Assembly (NCBI GenBank): GCA_029782355.1
Contig: JAKOUY010000037.1
Location: 248,001-312,000, forward strand
DNA: 64,000 nucleotides
Direction: 5' to 3'
From: Actinomycetes bacterium
GTDB lineage: Bacteria > Actinomycetota > Acidimicrobiia > Acidimicrobiales > Ilumatobacteraceae
Shown here piece by piece: positions 27,265 through 35,168 of this stretch. The notes under the pieces are model-generated. The model did not search any database, was not told where the DNA came from, and saw nothing but the letters and a program-made list of their open reading frames with translations. A program made the translations under genes and the position numbers. Position 1 is the first letter of the stretch; the number at the start of each line of letters is the position of its first letter.

Positions 27265-28707
27265 CTAGTCGTGCGCGTCGCTGGGCCAGTCCGCCAGCGT
27301 GTCGACGAACTGCTGGCGGACCTCGGCGATCTTCCCGGCGTAGTTGCGGATCGTCCAGTCGTCCACAGGGATCGGTGGGAGGACGGCGACGTCGACCGTT
27401 CCCGGGTTGACGGCCGTGGCGTTGCGGCCGGCCACCAGCTCGGCGTTGCGGATCACGATGGGAACGATCGGGATGCCGGCGGCCATGGCGATGCGGAACG
27501 CGCCCTTCTTGAACGGACCAACGGTGGTCGTGTCCACCCGAGTCCCTTCCGGGGCGATCAGGACCGAGAGGCCCTTGGCGGCCATCTCCTCGATCGGCTT
27601 CAGCGCGGCGACGGCCTTGGCCGAGTTGGCCCGATCGACGAAGGCCACGTCGAGGAACCGGCCGGCCGTGCCGATGATCGGATCGCTGCGCAGCTCGCCC
27701 TTGGCGACGGCGGTGAAGTCGCGCTCGACGATGGCCGTGGCGATGAAGGCGTCGAAGTTGTTGCGGTGGTTGAAGATGAACACGGCCGGGCGAGCGGCGA
27801 AGGCGTTCTCCCGGCCGACCACGTTGAGCGTCACGCCGTTGATGGCCAGCATGGTGCGGGTCCACAGCGTCGTGCCGAGGTTGACGGCGAGGCGCTTGTT
27901 GCGGGTCAGCAGCCCGGCGCCGAGGGCCAGGCCGCCGATCGGCAGCATCGACCCGAAGCCCAGCAGCGAGCGGACCTGGGAGGCCCGGCCGCGGCTGGTG
28001 AAGCGCAGCACCGGCCAGCCGCGGCGCTTGGCGACGGTCTCCATCTGCTTGCCCGGGTTGGTCGGGCGCGGCTGGCCGACCAGGTACATCAGCGAGGTGT
28101 CCTCGTTGCCGTCGGCGTAGAAGTAGCTGGCCGACAGGTCGATGCCGTGCGTCGCGGCGAACTGCTGGGCAGCCGCAGCCTTGCCGGGCCCCCACAGCAC
28201 CGGGGTGACGACCTGGCCGGTCAGCACGCCGTCCTCGTCGGCGAAGCGATTGCACAGCACGTGCTCGATCCCCAGATAGCGGGCCACCGGCTCGACCTGG
28301 AAGGCCGTTGCTGAGGAGGTCAGCACGACGGTGTGACCACGCCGCTGGTGGGCGCGGACGATGGCGCGCATCTCCGGGAACAGCAGGTCGGACAGCTTCT
28401 TCTCGAACAGCCGCAGCCCCATCTCGTCGAGGTCGTCGACGGTGCGACCCTTCCAGCGTGCCGCGGTCAGCGCCAGCAGCTGTTCGAAGCTGCTGGGGTT
28501 CAGCCCGCCGCCGCCGATCACCGCCCCGAGGGCCTTGACCATCTGCGACGGATCGAGGTCGCGGGCCTTGGCCTGGTCGGTGGCCATGTGCCGCGCCGAG
28601 TAGCCCGAGATCAGCGTGCCGTCGAGATCGAAGAAGGCGGCGACCTGTGGCCCGGCCGGGGCGGCCTCGATCTCGGCCACCGTGCCGGGGCGTCGCTGCT
28701 CGCTCAT
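27265..28707 (-). CDS. HAD-IB phosphatase fused to 1-acylglycerol-3-phosphate acyltransferase
   Basis: A 480-residue two-domain protein. Residues 20-235 form a HAD-IB hydrolase: FFDLDGTL (Asp27, Asp29), VVLTSS (Ser131), Lys176 and YADGNEDTSLM (Asp199, Asp203), a phosphoserine-phosphatase-like site. Residues 245-480 form a PlsC acyltransferase with FNHRNNFD (His314, Asp319), APEGTR (385-390) and IPIVPIVIRNAE. The fusion could acylate lysophosphatidic acid and also act on a phosphate ester, so one chain might lead toward diacylglycerol; whether the HAD half really dephosphorylates phosphatidic acid is unproven. Its ATG at 28707 overlaps the WS/DGAT stop (ATGA). Related fusions are known from mycobacteria. 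All catalytic residues in both halves are present. Confidence 0.88.
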   Translation of the reverse strand: MSEQRRPGTVAEIEAAPAGPQVAAFFDLDGTLISGYSARHMATDQAKARDLDPSQMVKALGAVIGGGGLNPSSFEQLLALTAARWKGRTVDDLDEMGLRLFEKKLSDLLFPEMRAIVRAHQRRGHTVVLTSSATAFQVEPVARYLGIEHVLCNRFADEDGVLTGQVVTPVLWGPGKAAAAQQFAATHGIDLSASYFYADGNEDTSLMYLVGQPRPTNPGKQMETVAKRRGWPVLRFTSRGRASQVRSLLGFGSMLPIGGLALGAGLLTRNKRLAVNLGTTLWTRTMLAINGVTLNVVGRENAFAARPAVFIFNHRNNFDAFIATAIVERDFTAVAKGELRSDPIIGTAGRFLDVAFVDRANSAKAVAALKPIEEMAAKGLSVLIAPEGTRVDTTTVGPFKKGAFRIAMAAGIPIVPIVIRNAELVAGRNATAVNPGTVDVAVLPPIPVDDWTIRNYAGKIAEVRQQFVDTLADWPSDAHD

Positions 28708-30302
28708 CGTGACGTCCTCCGCCTCGATCGGGTGGTGGTTCGGGTGGCTCCCGTCGCCTGCCTGGTGGCTCCCCGTTGGGCGGCCTTGACGGGCTTGGCG
28801 GGCTTGGTGGCCTTGGTGGCGGTCTGCTTCGTGGCGGCTCGCTTGGCGCGGTGCCTGGACGACGTCCCGGCCGGGTCCGGGGCGCGCACCGGTTCGGCGG
28901 ACCGCCCGGCGGCGACGACCTCGTCGAATCCGGCACGCAGGCTGCTGCGCAGCAGCTCGGCGTCGGTGAAGGCTGCCGGGTCGACGTTGAACCCGAGGAA
29001 CAGCCGGCCGGCCATCGAGGTCATCGTCGCCATCATCGCCACCCCCGGCAGGGGACCGATGGGGATCTGGCGGACGATGCGCGCCCCGGCCATGTACCGC
29101 GGCACCGGGCTGCCCGGGACGTTGCTGGCCTGCAGGTCGATGCCGACCGACCCGACGTTGATGCTGGCCAGCACCGAGCGGGGCAACCACGCGGTGACCG
29201 GGGAGACCAGGCCGATCAGGTTGAACCCGGCGTCGCTGCGCGCCGTGATGACCCGCTGGCGGATCGTCGCCATCCGGCTCACCGGATCGGTGTCGGCCAC
29301 GGGCACGGTGATGGCGGCCGCCGACCACTGGTTGCCGCCGGCCGGGTCCGTGGCCGAGCGGACGTTGATGGGCATGCCGACGGTGATGGCGTCGATGTCC
29401 ACGCCCATGCCCTCGTGGTAGTGGCGCATCGCGCCGCCGATGGCGGCCAGGTAGGCGTCGTTCAGGGAGCACTGATGGGCGCGGGCCGCGTTGCGCAGGT
29501 CGGCGAGCGGGAGGTCGTAGATCTCGAAGCGCCGCTGCAGGCTGCGGCCGCGCAGGATCGGCGACGGTTCGGTGCCGCTCGGCAGCGCGTGGCGGGCGGC
29601 GTGCACCGCCTGCTGCACGGAACCGAGGGTGCCTGCCGGATCTCGCATCGCCCGGCCGGCCAGACCGCCCGCGGCTCGCATCCGGCGCACGGCCGAGGCG
29701 GCGAGTCCGAGCGGCAGCCGACGCACCGCTCGGCGGGTCAGCTCGACGGACGTCAAGTCCTCCGGCACCGGGAGGGGCGGCATCGCTGGGCGCTGGGTGT
29801 CCCGGTGATCGGTTCGCAGCAGGTGATCGATGACCATCCCGCCGACCCCGTCGATCGTGGCGTGGCTGAGCTTCCAGATCATCGCCGCCCTGGCGCCGTC
29901 GTCGTCGAGGCCTTCCACCAGCACGGCCTCCCACAGCGGCCGGTTCGGGTCCAGCGGATCGTGGAACATCGTCTGGGCGAAGTCCAGCAGCTGGCGGATG
30001 GTGGTGGTCCCCGGGAGCTGGACCCGGCGGAGGTGATAGTCGAGGTCGAAGTCCGGATCGACCACCCAACGCGGCGCGGTCAGCGGGATCACCGGGGCGA
30101 CGACCCGCTGGCGCAGTCGCAGGGCGACGCGCGAGACCCGGTCGACCTCCCACCGCAGGCGGTCCCAGTCGGGCACCACGTCGAAGGTCTCGATCGACAT
30201 GACCGTGGTCCGCGAGCGCACGTCGAGATCGGAGCGGAACATCAGGTAGTCGAACGAGCTGAGCTCGGACCCCCAGTCCAGTCGGGCGTCGATGTCGGTC
30301 AT
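28704..30302 (-). CDS. Wax ester synthase/acyl-CoA:diacylglycerol acyltransferase (WS/DGAT)
   Basis: It would make triacylglycerol or wax esters from diacylglycerol or fatty alcohol and acyl-CoA, at the membrane or lipid-body surface. The 532-residue product shows the family landmarks: DPNRPLWEAVLVEGL (PLW motif), the active site KLSHATIDGVGG (His147, Asp151), SLNDAYLAAIGGAMR (ND motif) and NVPGSPVPRYMAGA. The usual HHxxxDG reads SHxxxDG here; the second His, regarded as catalytic, is kept. The last ~50 residues are a Lys/Arg/Thr/Ala-rich tail (AKRAATKQTATKATKP onward) unlike the fold and possibly for nucleic acid or membrane contact. It overlaps the HAD-PlsC gene and follows PlsB by 69 bases, in the order of the triacylglycerol pathway. 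Confidence 0.92.
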   Translation of the reverse strand: MTDIDARLDWGSELSSFDYLMFRSDLDVRSRTTVMSIETFDVVPDWDRLRWEVDRVSRVALRLRQRVVAPVIPLTAPRWVVDPDFDLDYHLRRVQLPGTTTIRQLLDFAQTMFHDPLDPNRPLWEAVLVEGLDDDGARAAMIWKLSHATIDGVGGMVIDHLLRTDHRDTQRPAMPPLPVPEDLTSVELTRRAVRRLPLGLAASAVRRMRAAGGLAGRAMRDPAGTLGSVQQAVHAARHALPSGTEPSPILRGRSLQRRFEIYDLPLADLRNAARAHQCSLNDAYLAAIGGAMRHYHEGMGVDIDAITVGMPINVRSATDPAGGNQWSAAAITVPVADTDPVSRMATIRQRVITARSDAGFNLIGLVSPVTAWLPRSVLASINVGSVGIDLQASNVPGSPVPRYMAGARIVRQIPIGPLPGVAMMATMTSMAGRLFLGFNVDPAAFTDAELLRSSLRAGFDEVVAAGRSAEPVRAPDPAGTSSRHRAKRAATKQTATKATKPAKPVKAAQRGATRQATGATRTTTRSRRRTSR

Positions 30303-30340
30303 GGTGGTGATCTCCGTGGGTGGTCGGGTGGGACGTCCGG

Positions 30341-30379
30341 TCGGGTCAGCGGGTCGGGTCAGCGGGTCGGGTCAGCGGG
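30341..30379. repeat. Three perfect tandem 13-bp repeats across the PlsB stop codon
   Basis: TCGGGTCAGCGGG is repeated head to tail at 30341, 30354 and 30367; the third copy contains the PlsB stop codon. The period of 13 is not a multiple of three, so a change in copy number would lie mostly outside the reading frame. Confidence 0.9.
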
Positions 30380-32723
30380 TCGAGTCCAGCAGCTCGGCGA
30401 GGGTGCCACCGGCACGCCCGGCGAGGGCGTCGAGATGATCGAGCACCGTGCGCAACCGCTCCACCAGCTCGGCGCGGGCGGTTGCCACGTCGGCGCCGGA
30501 CTCGATGAGACCGAGGTGGGTCGCCAGCTGCAGGCCGGTCTCGAACAGCGGCTTGGACACGGACTCCGGGCTGTGGATCCGCCGCTGCAGCAGCAGCTGG
30601 CGACCGAGACCGGTGCAGGCGCGCAGTACGGCCTTGCGATCCTCGGCCGGGGCGTCGTCGCGCCGGGCCAGCTCGGTGGCGACCACGAAGTAGGCCTCGA
30701 CGAACGAGCGCAACGTCAGGTGGGCCACCACCGGCTGGCAGGCGGCGAGCACCTCGGCGGCTCCCCGAGGGCCGTCGGCCAGCCGGGCCTCCCAGTCGGC
30801 CACGTGGTCGGCCACCCGGGCGGCCAGGTGCTGGCGGAACGCGGCCTTGTCGAAGAAGAAGAACTCGAACTTCAACAGGTCCCGCACGTCCATAGCCGTG
30901 GACCAGAAACGTTCGCGGGCGTCGCCGGCACCATCCGGCTGGGCCGCGGCATGGAGGGCCAACTGGGCGATCGAGTCGCCGAGGAAGTGGTGGACGATCG
31001 AGTTGCGGTAGTAGGCGGCGGCCAGGTGCTGGTCCGGGCCGATGGCGTAGACCACGTCCGGACCGCCCTCCCAGCGAACGACGACGTCGTTGGCGACCAG
31101 CGCGTCGAGGGCGGCGCGCACGCCGTCGTCGGTGGTCAGCGCCCGGGCGCTGCTGGTCATCGGGAGCCCGCGCCGCTCAGCATCGGCATAGGCGGCGCGG
31201 ACCACGGTGAGCACCTGGTCGAAGGTCAGGGCCCGGCCCATGCCCCCGAGCAGCGCCAGGGTCACCAGCGCGGCGGCGGTGATCGGGGTCACGCCGTTGA
31301 TCCGGGTCGCCACCTCGAAGGCCACCTTCTGCAGGGCCAGCCCCTCGTCGGCCATGGCCAGCCGCCCCGGTGGGCCGATCGCGGCGCGCAGCGACACCGG
31401 TTCGCCGAAGCGCACGTAGATCCGCCCGTAGCGCCTCGGCTGGCGGCGCCAGTAGCCGAGGGCCCAGGCCAGACCCTCGGCCGGCTTGGCCTGCCCCCGC
31501 GCCAGCGCGGCGTAGTCGGCGACCTCACGCAGCTGGTCGTAGGTCATCGACGCCGGGATGAACAGCACGTCGTCGGTCCGCCCCTCGCGGTAGGCGTCGA
31601 GCACGTATTTCAGCGCACCCATCTTCGGTGGGAGCAGCTTGCCGGTGCGCGACCGGCCGCCTTCGATGTACCACTCCAGCGGGAACCGCTTCTCGACCAG
31701 GTAGCCGATGTACTCACGGAGGGCGTAGCGGTACACCGGGTCGCCCGTGGTCTCCCGGCGGATGAAGATCGCCCCGGCCCGGCGCATGATCGCCCCCATC
31801 GGCCAGAACGCCATGTTGATCCCGGCCAGGGTGTGGGTGGGTGGGAGGCCGAGCTGGTGCCAGGCGGTGGGCATGACCGAGGCGTCGAAGTTCGAGCGGT
31901 GGGTCGGCAACACGACCGAGGACGTCGTCCTGGCCCGCTCGGCCACGTCCCGCGCCGCGTCGAGGTCGAGGTCCAGATCGGGGTCGTAGCCCTGCCGGCG
32001 GATCGAACGCCCGAGGGCCATCGACACGTCGAGGCGGGCCCGGCCGTACCCGGCCACCATCTCGGCCAGGCAGGCTCTAGCCTCGACCAGCACCTCGGCC
32101 AGCGGGCGACCCTCGCGTTCGGCCAGGTCGGCCAGCCCGGCACGGAACCGCGGCAGGGCGAAGATCTCCTCGCGCACCAGCCGGGGGATCTTGTACTGCG
32201 GTCCGTGGACGCGCACGTCCTCGCGCTCGAGGGCCAGCAGCGCCCGGCGAGCGACGTATCCGGCGAACCCGTCCGACGGCGGCCCGGCCGCACCCGGGCG
32301 CACCGCATCACCTGGCGCGTCGAATCGTTCGGCGAGGTCGGCCACGGTGGCCGGTTCCCCGATGGTCACCTGGGCCCGGTGCGGGTCGGCGCGGAGCAAC
32401 CAGCCGTGCTGCAGTGGCCGCGGCGCACGGGGATCACCCTCGGCGACGACATCGCGCAGCTTGCTGTCGCGCCGACCGTTGCGCTGGCGGGGCTGCCAGG
32501 CGACGCCCATCGGCTGCAGCACCACGTCATGGTCTCGGTCGACGAGGTGCTCGGCCAGGGCGGCCTCCGTGGCCGCCCCACGGTCGAGGACCACCACCTG
32601 CGGCGGGCCCTCGGCCACCGGGTGGGTGGTGGCGATCCAGCGGTCGAGCATCGAGCGCTCGGCCCGGCTGCGGGCGCGCAGCAGGTACACCAGGCGCTGC
32701 CGCCGGCCGAGGTGCTCGGTCAC
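30372..32723 (-). CDS. plsB: Glycerol-3-phosphate 1-O-acyltransferase, PlsB type (second copy)
   Basis: A 783-residue PlsB homologue. The acyltransferase core shows VVLPTHRSNFDASVMPTAW (His275, Asp280), LAGINMAFWPMGAIMRRAGA, FIRRE, YIEGGRSRTGKLLPPKMG and VLFIPASMTYDQL, the ordered PlsB motifs, with long N- and C-terminal helical regions of the PlsB kind. It feeds lysophosphatidic acid into the pathway of the neighbouring HAD-PlsC and WS/DGAT genes. The GTG at 32723 overlaps the stop of the upstream hydrolase (GTGA), which fixes the start. It shares family and layout with the gene at the left edge but differs in motif detail, so a role split (membrane versus storage lipid) is plausible. Not truncated. 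Confidence 0.92.
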   Translation of the reverse strand: MTEHLGRRQRLVYLLRARSRAERSMLDRWIATTHPVAEGPPQVVVLDRGAATEAALAEHLVDRDHDVVLQPMGVAWQPRQRNGRRDSKLRDVVAEGDPRAPRPLQHGWLLRADPHRAQVTIGEPATVADLAERFDAPGDAVRPGAAGPPSDGFAGYVARRALLALEREDVRVHGPQYKIPRLVREEIFALPRFRAGLADLAEREGRPLAEVLVEARACLAEMVAGYGRARLDVSMALGRSIRRQGYDPDLDLDLDAARDVAERARTTSSVVLPTHRSNFDASVMPTAWHQLGLPPTHTLAGINMAFWPMGAIMRRAGAIFIRRETTGDPVYRYALREYIGYLVEKRFPLEWYIEGGRSRTGKLLPPKMGALKYVLDAYREGRTDDVLFIPASMTYDQLREVADYAALARGQAKPAEGLAWALGYWRRQPRRYGRIYVRFGEPVSLRAAIGPPGRLAMADEGLALQKVAFEVATRINGVTPITAAALVTLALLGGMGRALTFDQVLTVVRAAYADAERRGLPMTSSARALTTDDGVRAALDALVANDVVVRWEGGPDVVYAIGPDQHLAAAYYRNSIVHHFLGDSIAQLALHAAAQPDGAGDARERFWSTAMDVRDLLKFEFFFFDKAAFRQHLAARVADHVADWEARLADGPRGAAEVLAACQPVVAHLTLRSFVEAYFVVATELARRDDAPAEDRKAVLRACTGLGRQLLLQRRIHSPESVSKPLFETGLQLATHLGLIESGADVATARAELVERLRTVLDHLDALAGRAGGTLAELLDSTR

Positions 32724-33829
32724 GCCGCGTCGGCCCCCACCACGTCCGTGGCGCGCATCGCCTGCTCGATGAACCGGGCGACGTCGCGGGAGTAGCCGAG
32801 GGCGGAGTGCCCGCCGTTGTACCAGAGGGCCTCGGGGCGCTCCCAGTGCTCCCAGATCCGCCCACCGTGATAGCGGTGATGGACCATCTTGTCGACGATG
32901 CCGGCGTAGATGAACCGTCGGTCGCGAGGCGTCTTCGGCGAGAGCGACAGCGGGGAGATGATCCGGTCGAGTTGGCGAGCCAGCTCGAGGTTGCGGGCCT
33001 CGCCCGGATCGAACGGCTGGGCCTTGTGCCGCTCGATCAGGGCACCGAGCTCGGCGACCGGCGCACCGAGGATCACGCAGTTGAGGTCCGGGTCGAGGTC
33101 GCCGACCAGACCGGCGATCAGCCCGCCGAGGGAGATGCCGAGCACACCGAGGCGGGTGTTGCCCTGGGAACGCAGCGAGGCCAGCATCCGCCGAACGTCC
33201 CACACCGCTTGCAGCGTGCCGTGGAAGTTGTGCAGGGCGTCCTCGCTGGGGTAATGCACGTCCGCCGGGACGCTGGCGCGCCGCGGCCCGTGCAGGGGCA
33301 GCACCGGGCAGGCCACGTTGACGCCCATGTGCCGGTACAACCAGTTGGCCCGGAAGAGGCCGAGATCCATGAGCGGCCGGCCCATGCCCGTGCCATGCAG
33401 GCACACCAGCCACGGGCGTTGCGGGCCGGGATGGCGCATCACCCAGGCGTGGACGGTGCGGTTGCTCTCGTAGGAGAGCCAGCGGGCGCCGGCCGGATCG
33501 TCCGCCGGTGGCTGGTAGTCGCTGGCAAAGGTGATGTGCTGGTAGTGGAAGCGCGCCGCTCGCTCCGGCACCGAGTCGTAGGTGGTCGGCGGCGGGGGAG
33601 CTGCGTAGGCGAGCTCGGGACGGTCGAACCACCCGAGTTCGCGGTAGTGGGCGACGGACTGCTCGATCTCGTGCTCGATCCGGGACAGCTCGGCATCCGG
33701 GCGTGGCGGCCGCCGCCGACGCATGGCCAGCATGGTGATGTCGTCAATGATGCTGTGGTGCCGAAGGGCTGCATGCAACACGTGGTTGCGGCCGAGCTTC
33801 GGCGGGGGGGACACCGAGTTCTCGCTCAT
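32720..33829 (-). CDS. Alpha/beta hydrolase family protein
   Basis: A 369-residue alpha/beta hydrolase, first gene of the lipid operon. The oxyanion region WLVCLHGTGMGRPLMDLG, the nucleophile elbow LGVLGISLGGLIAG (Ser in G-x-S-x-G) and a late GGHSALGYSRDV that supplies the catalytic His are clear. An acidic residue is expected between them. The N-terminal ~110 residues are polar and may cap the active site. No signal peptide, so it should be cytoplasmic, where it might hydrolyse acylglycerols or acyl-CoA. A TACAGT -10 box ends 6 bases before the ATG at 33829, suggesting a leaderless start, and a 21-base palindrome lies about 50 bases upstream between this gene and the divergent esterase. Substrate unknown. 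Confidence 0.82.
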   Translation of the reverse strand: MSENSVSPPPKLGRNHVLHAALRHHSIIDDITMLAMRRRRPPRPDAELSRIEHEIEQSVAHYRELGWFDRPELAYAAPPPPTTYDSVPERAARFHYQHITFASDYQPPADDPAGARWLSYESNRTVHAWVMRHPGPQRPWLVCLHGTGMGRPLMDLGLFRANWLYRHMGVNVACPVLPLHGPRRASVPADVHYPSEDALHNFHGTLQAVWDVRRMLASLRSQGNTRLGVLGISLGGLIAGLVGDLDPDLNCVILGAPVAELGALIERHKAQPFDPGEARNLELARQLDRIISPLSLSPKTPRDRRFIYAGIVDKMVHHRYHGGRIWEHWERPEALWYNGGHSALGYSRDVARFIEQAMRATDVVGADAA

Positions 33830-33835
33830 GTTCGA

Positions 33836-33841
33836 ACTGTA
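33836..33841 (-). promoter_or_regulatory. -10 box of the lipid operon (hydrolase gene), leaderless layout
   Basis: TACAGT on the minus strand with 6 bases to the ATG at 33829. The divergent esterase promoter uses the same hexamer. Confidence 0.5.
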
Positions 33842-33879
33842 GAACCCCCTGCCGGTGACGTCACGGGTCGTGGACGAGA

Positions 33880-33900
33880 AATCTGACGAGTCGTCAGATT
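33880..33900. promoter_or_regulatory. Perfect 21-base palindrome between divergent lipid genes, candidate operator
   Basis: Left arm AATCTGACGA, a central G, then the exact reverse complement of the arm. The right arm ends 17 bases before the esterase -10 box, so it covers that promoter's -35 position, and it lies just upstream of the -35 position of the minus-strand operon. The size and symmetry fit a TetR- or GntR-type repressor dimer. No regulator gene is adjacent. Confidence 0.7.
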
Positions 33901-33917
33901 GTTGCAGGCATACGGGT

Positions 33918-33923
33918 TACAGT
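33918..33923 (+). promoter_or_regulatory. -10 box of the esterase gene, leaderless layout
   Basis: TACAGT with 6 bases to the GTG at 33930. Confidence 0.5.
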
Positions 33924-33929
33924 GGAACG

Positions 33930-35168
33930 GTGACCGTGACGCTGCTCGTGTTGGGAAGCCTCGCGCTGCTGTCGACCGTGGTGGCCGGAGTCCGCGTTCG
34001 CCGCCCGGCGTGGTTCAGCCTGCCGATCCAGCTGGTGAGCATGTTCGTCGGCGAGACCGCCGTGTTCCACGCCGCGGCGCAGGCCGTCGTCACGGCCGCG
34101 CTCGTGGCCGGTGGGGCGCTGCACGGACCGTGGGGCTGGGCCGGGTTCGTCGCGATGGTCGCCAGCATGGTCGGTCTGATCGGGGTGCAGCTCGGGGCCC
34201 GCGCCGCGGCACCCACCCTCGTCGCCGCCGTGGCCCCGCTGACCGGGCCGGTGACGATCACCCGCCCGCCGCTTCGCCGCCTGCTGCGCCCGCTGCACAT
34301 GGACCGCACGTGCGTCGAGGTGATTCGCGACATCCCCTATGGCCCGGACAAGCGCCAGCGTCTCGACCTGTACCGGCCGACGGGTGCGGGCGGGCCGTGG
34401 CCGGTGCTGTTCCACATCCACGGCGGCGGCTGGGTCAGTGGGGACAAGCGCAGCCAGGGCCTGCCGCTGCTCCACGAAGCGGCGCGTCGTGGCTACCTCG
34501 GGGTCAGCGTCAACTACCGCCTGGCGCCACGCCACAAGTACCCGGCGTGGATCCACGACGTCAAGGCCGCCCTGGTGTGGGTTCGCCGGCACGTGGCCGA
34601 GCACGGCGGCGATCCGTCGTGGATCGCCACCACCGGCGGGTCGGCCGGCGGTCACCTGGCAGCGGTGCTGGCGACGACGCCGAACGAGCCATCGCTGCAG
34701 CCCGACGCCATCGACGTCGACACGGCGGTGGATGCCTGCGTCCCGGTGTACGGCGCCTTCGACTTCACCGATCGGTGGGGCATCCGGGCTTCGACCTCGA
34801 TGGTCGGGTTCCTGGAGAAGATGGTCATGTCCTCGAAGCTGGCGGCGGACCGGGCCACCTGGGAGTTGGTGTCCCCGGCCTATCGCGGCGACGCCGCGAC
34901 GCCGCCGTTCTTCGTCATCCACGGGGCCATCGACGTGCTGCTGTACCGGGAGGAGACCCGCGCCTTCGTCGAGCACCTGCGCGCCGTATCGGGCGCCCCG
35001 GTGCTGTACGCCGAGATCCCTCACGCCCAACACGCCTTCGACCTGATGGTCTCGGTGCGTGCCCTGGCGATGGCGCAGGCCGTGGTGGCCTTCCTCGATG
35101 CGGTGCGCGCCGGGCGCGCTCAGCCCGGCTCGGACTCGTGGCCCGGCCGGATGGTCAACCCGCGATAG
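33930..35168 (+). CDS. Membrane-anchored alpha/beta hydrolase, hormone-sensitive-lipase-like esterase
   Basis: A 412-residue protein. The first ~110 residues hold about three hydrophobic segments (TLLVLGSLALLSTVVAGV; AQAVVTAALVAGGAL; AGFVAMVASMVGLIGVQ), then a catalytic domain with HIHGGGWVSGDKR (HGGG oxyanion hole), TTGGSAGGHLAAV (nucleophile Ser in GGSAGG), a late VIHGAIDVLLY acid and IPHAQHAFDL with the catalytic His. This is the HSL/acetyl-esterase class, anchored in the membrane. The GTG at 33930 follows a leaderless-type promoter; an upstream in-frame extension would overlap that promoter. It probably turns over acyl esters under the same control as the divergent lipid operon. Its last 49 bases overlap the convergent gpsA gene. 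Confidence 0.85.
   Translation: MTVTLLVLGSLALLSTVVAGVRVRRPAWFSLPIQLVSMFVGETAVFHAAAQAVVTAALVAGGALHGPWGWAGFVAMVASMVGLIGVQLGARAAAPTLVAAVAPLTGPVTITRPPLRRLLRPLHMDRTCVEVIRDIPYGPDKRQRLDLYRPTGAGGPWPVLFHIHGGGWVSGDKRSQGLPLLHEAARRGYLGVSVNYRLAPRHKYPAWIHDVKAALVWVRRHVAEHGGDPSWIATTGGSAGGHLAAVLATTPNEPSLQPDAIDVDTAVDACVPVYGAFDFTDRWGIRASTSMVGFLEKMVMSSKLAADRATWELVSPAYRGDAATPPFFVIHGAIDVLLYREETRAFVEHLRAVSGAPVLYAEIPHAQHAFDLMVSVRALAMAQAVVAFLDAVRAGRAQPGSDSWPGRMVNPR

Noticed and set aside
24212-28936. Extension of the Liv fusion to 1574 codons
   Set aside because: The added N-terminal part is antisense-like filler over the HAD-PlsC gene; the true start is the ATG at 27253.
30341-30379. The 13-bp tandem repeats as part of a CRISPR array
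   Set aside because: Contiguous copies without spacers; no cas gene in the window.
28776-32795. A 1339-codon plus-strand frame across WS/DGAT and PlsB
   Set aside because: Antisense shadow of two well-supported genes with complete catalytic motifs.
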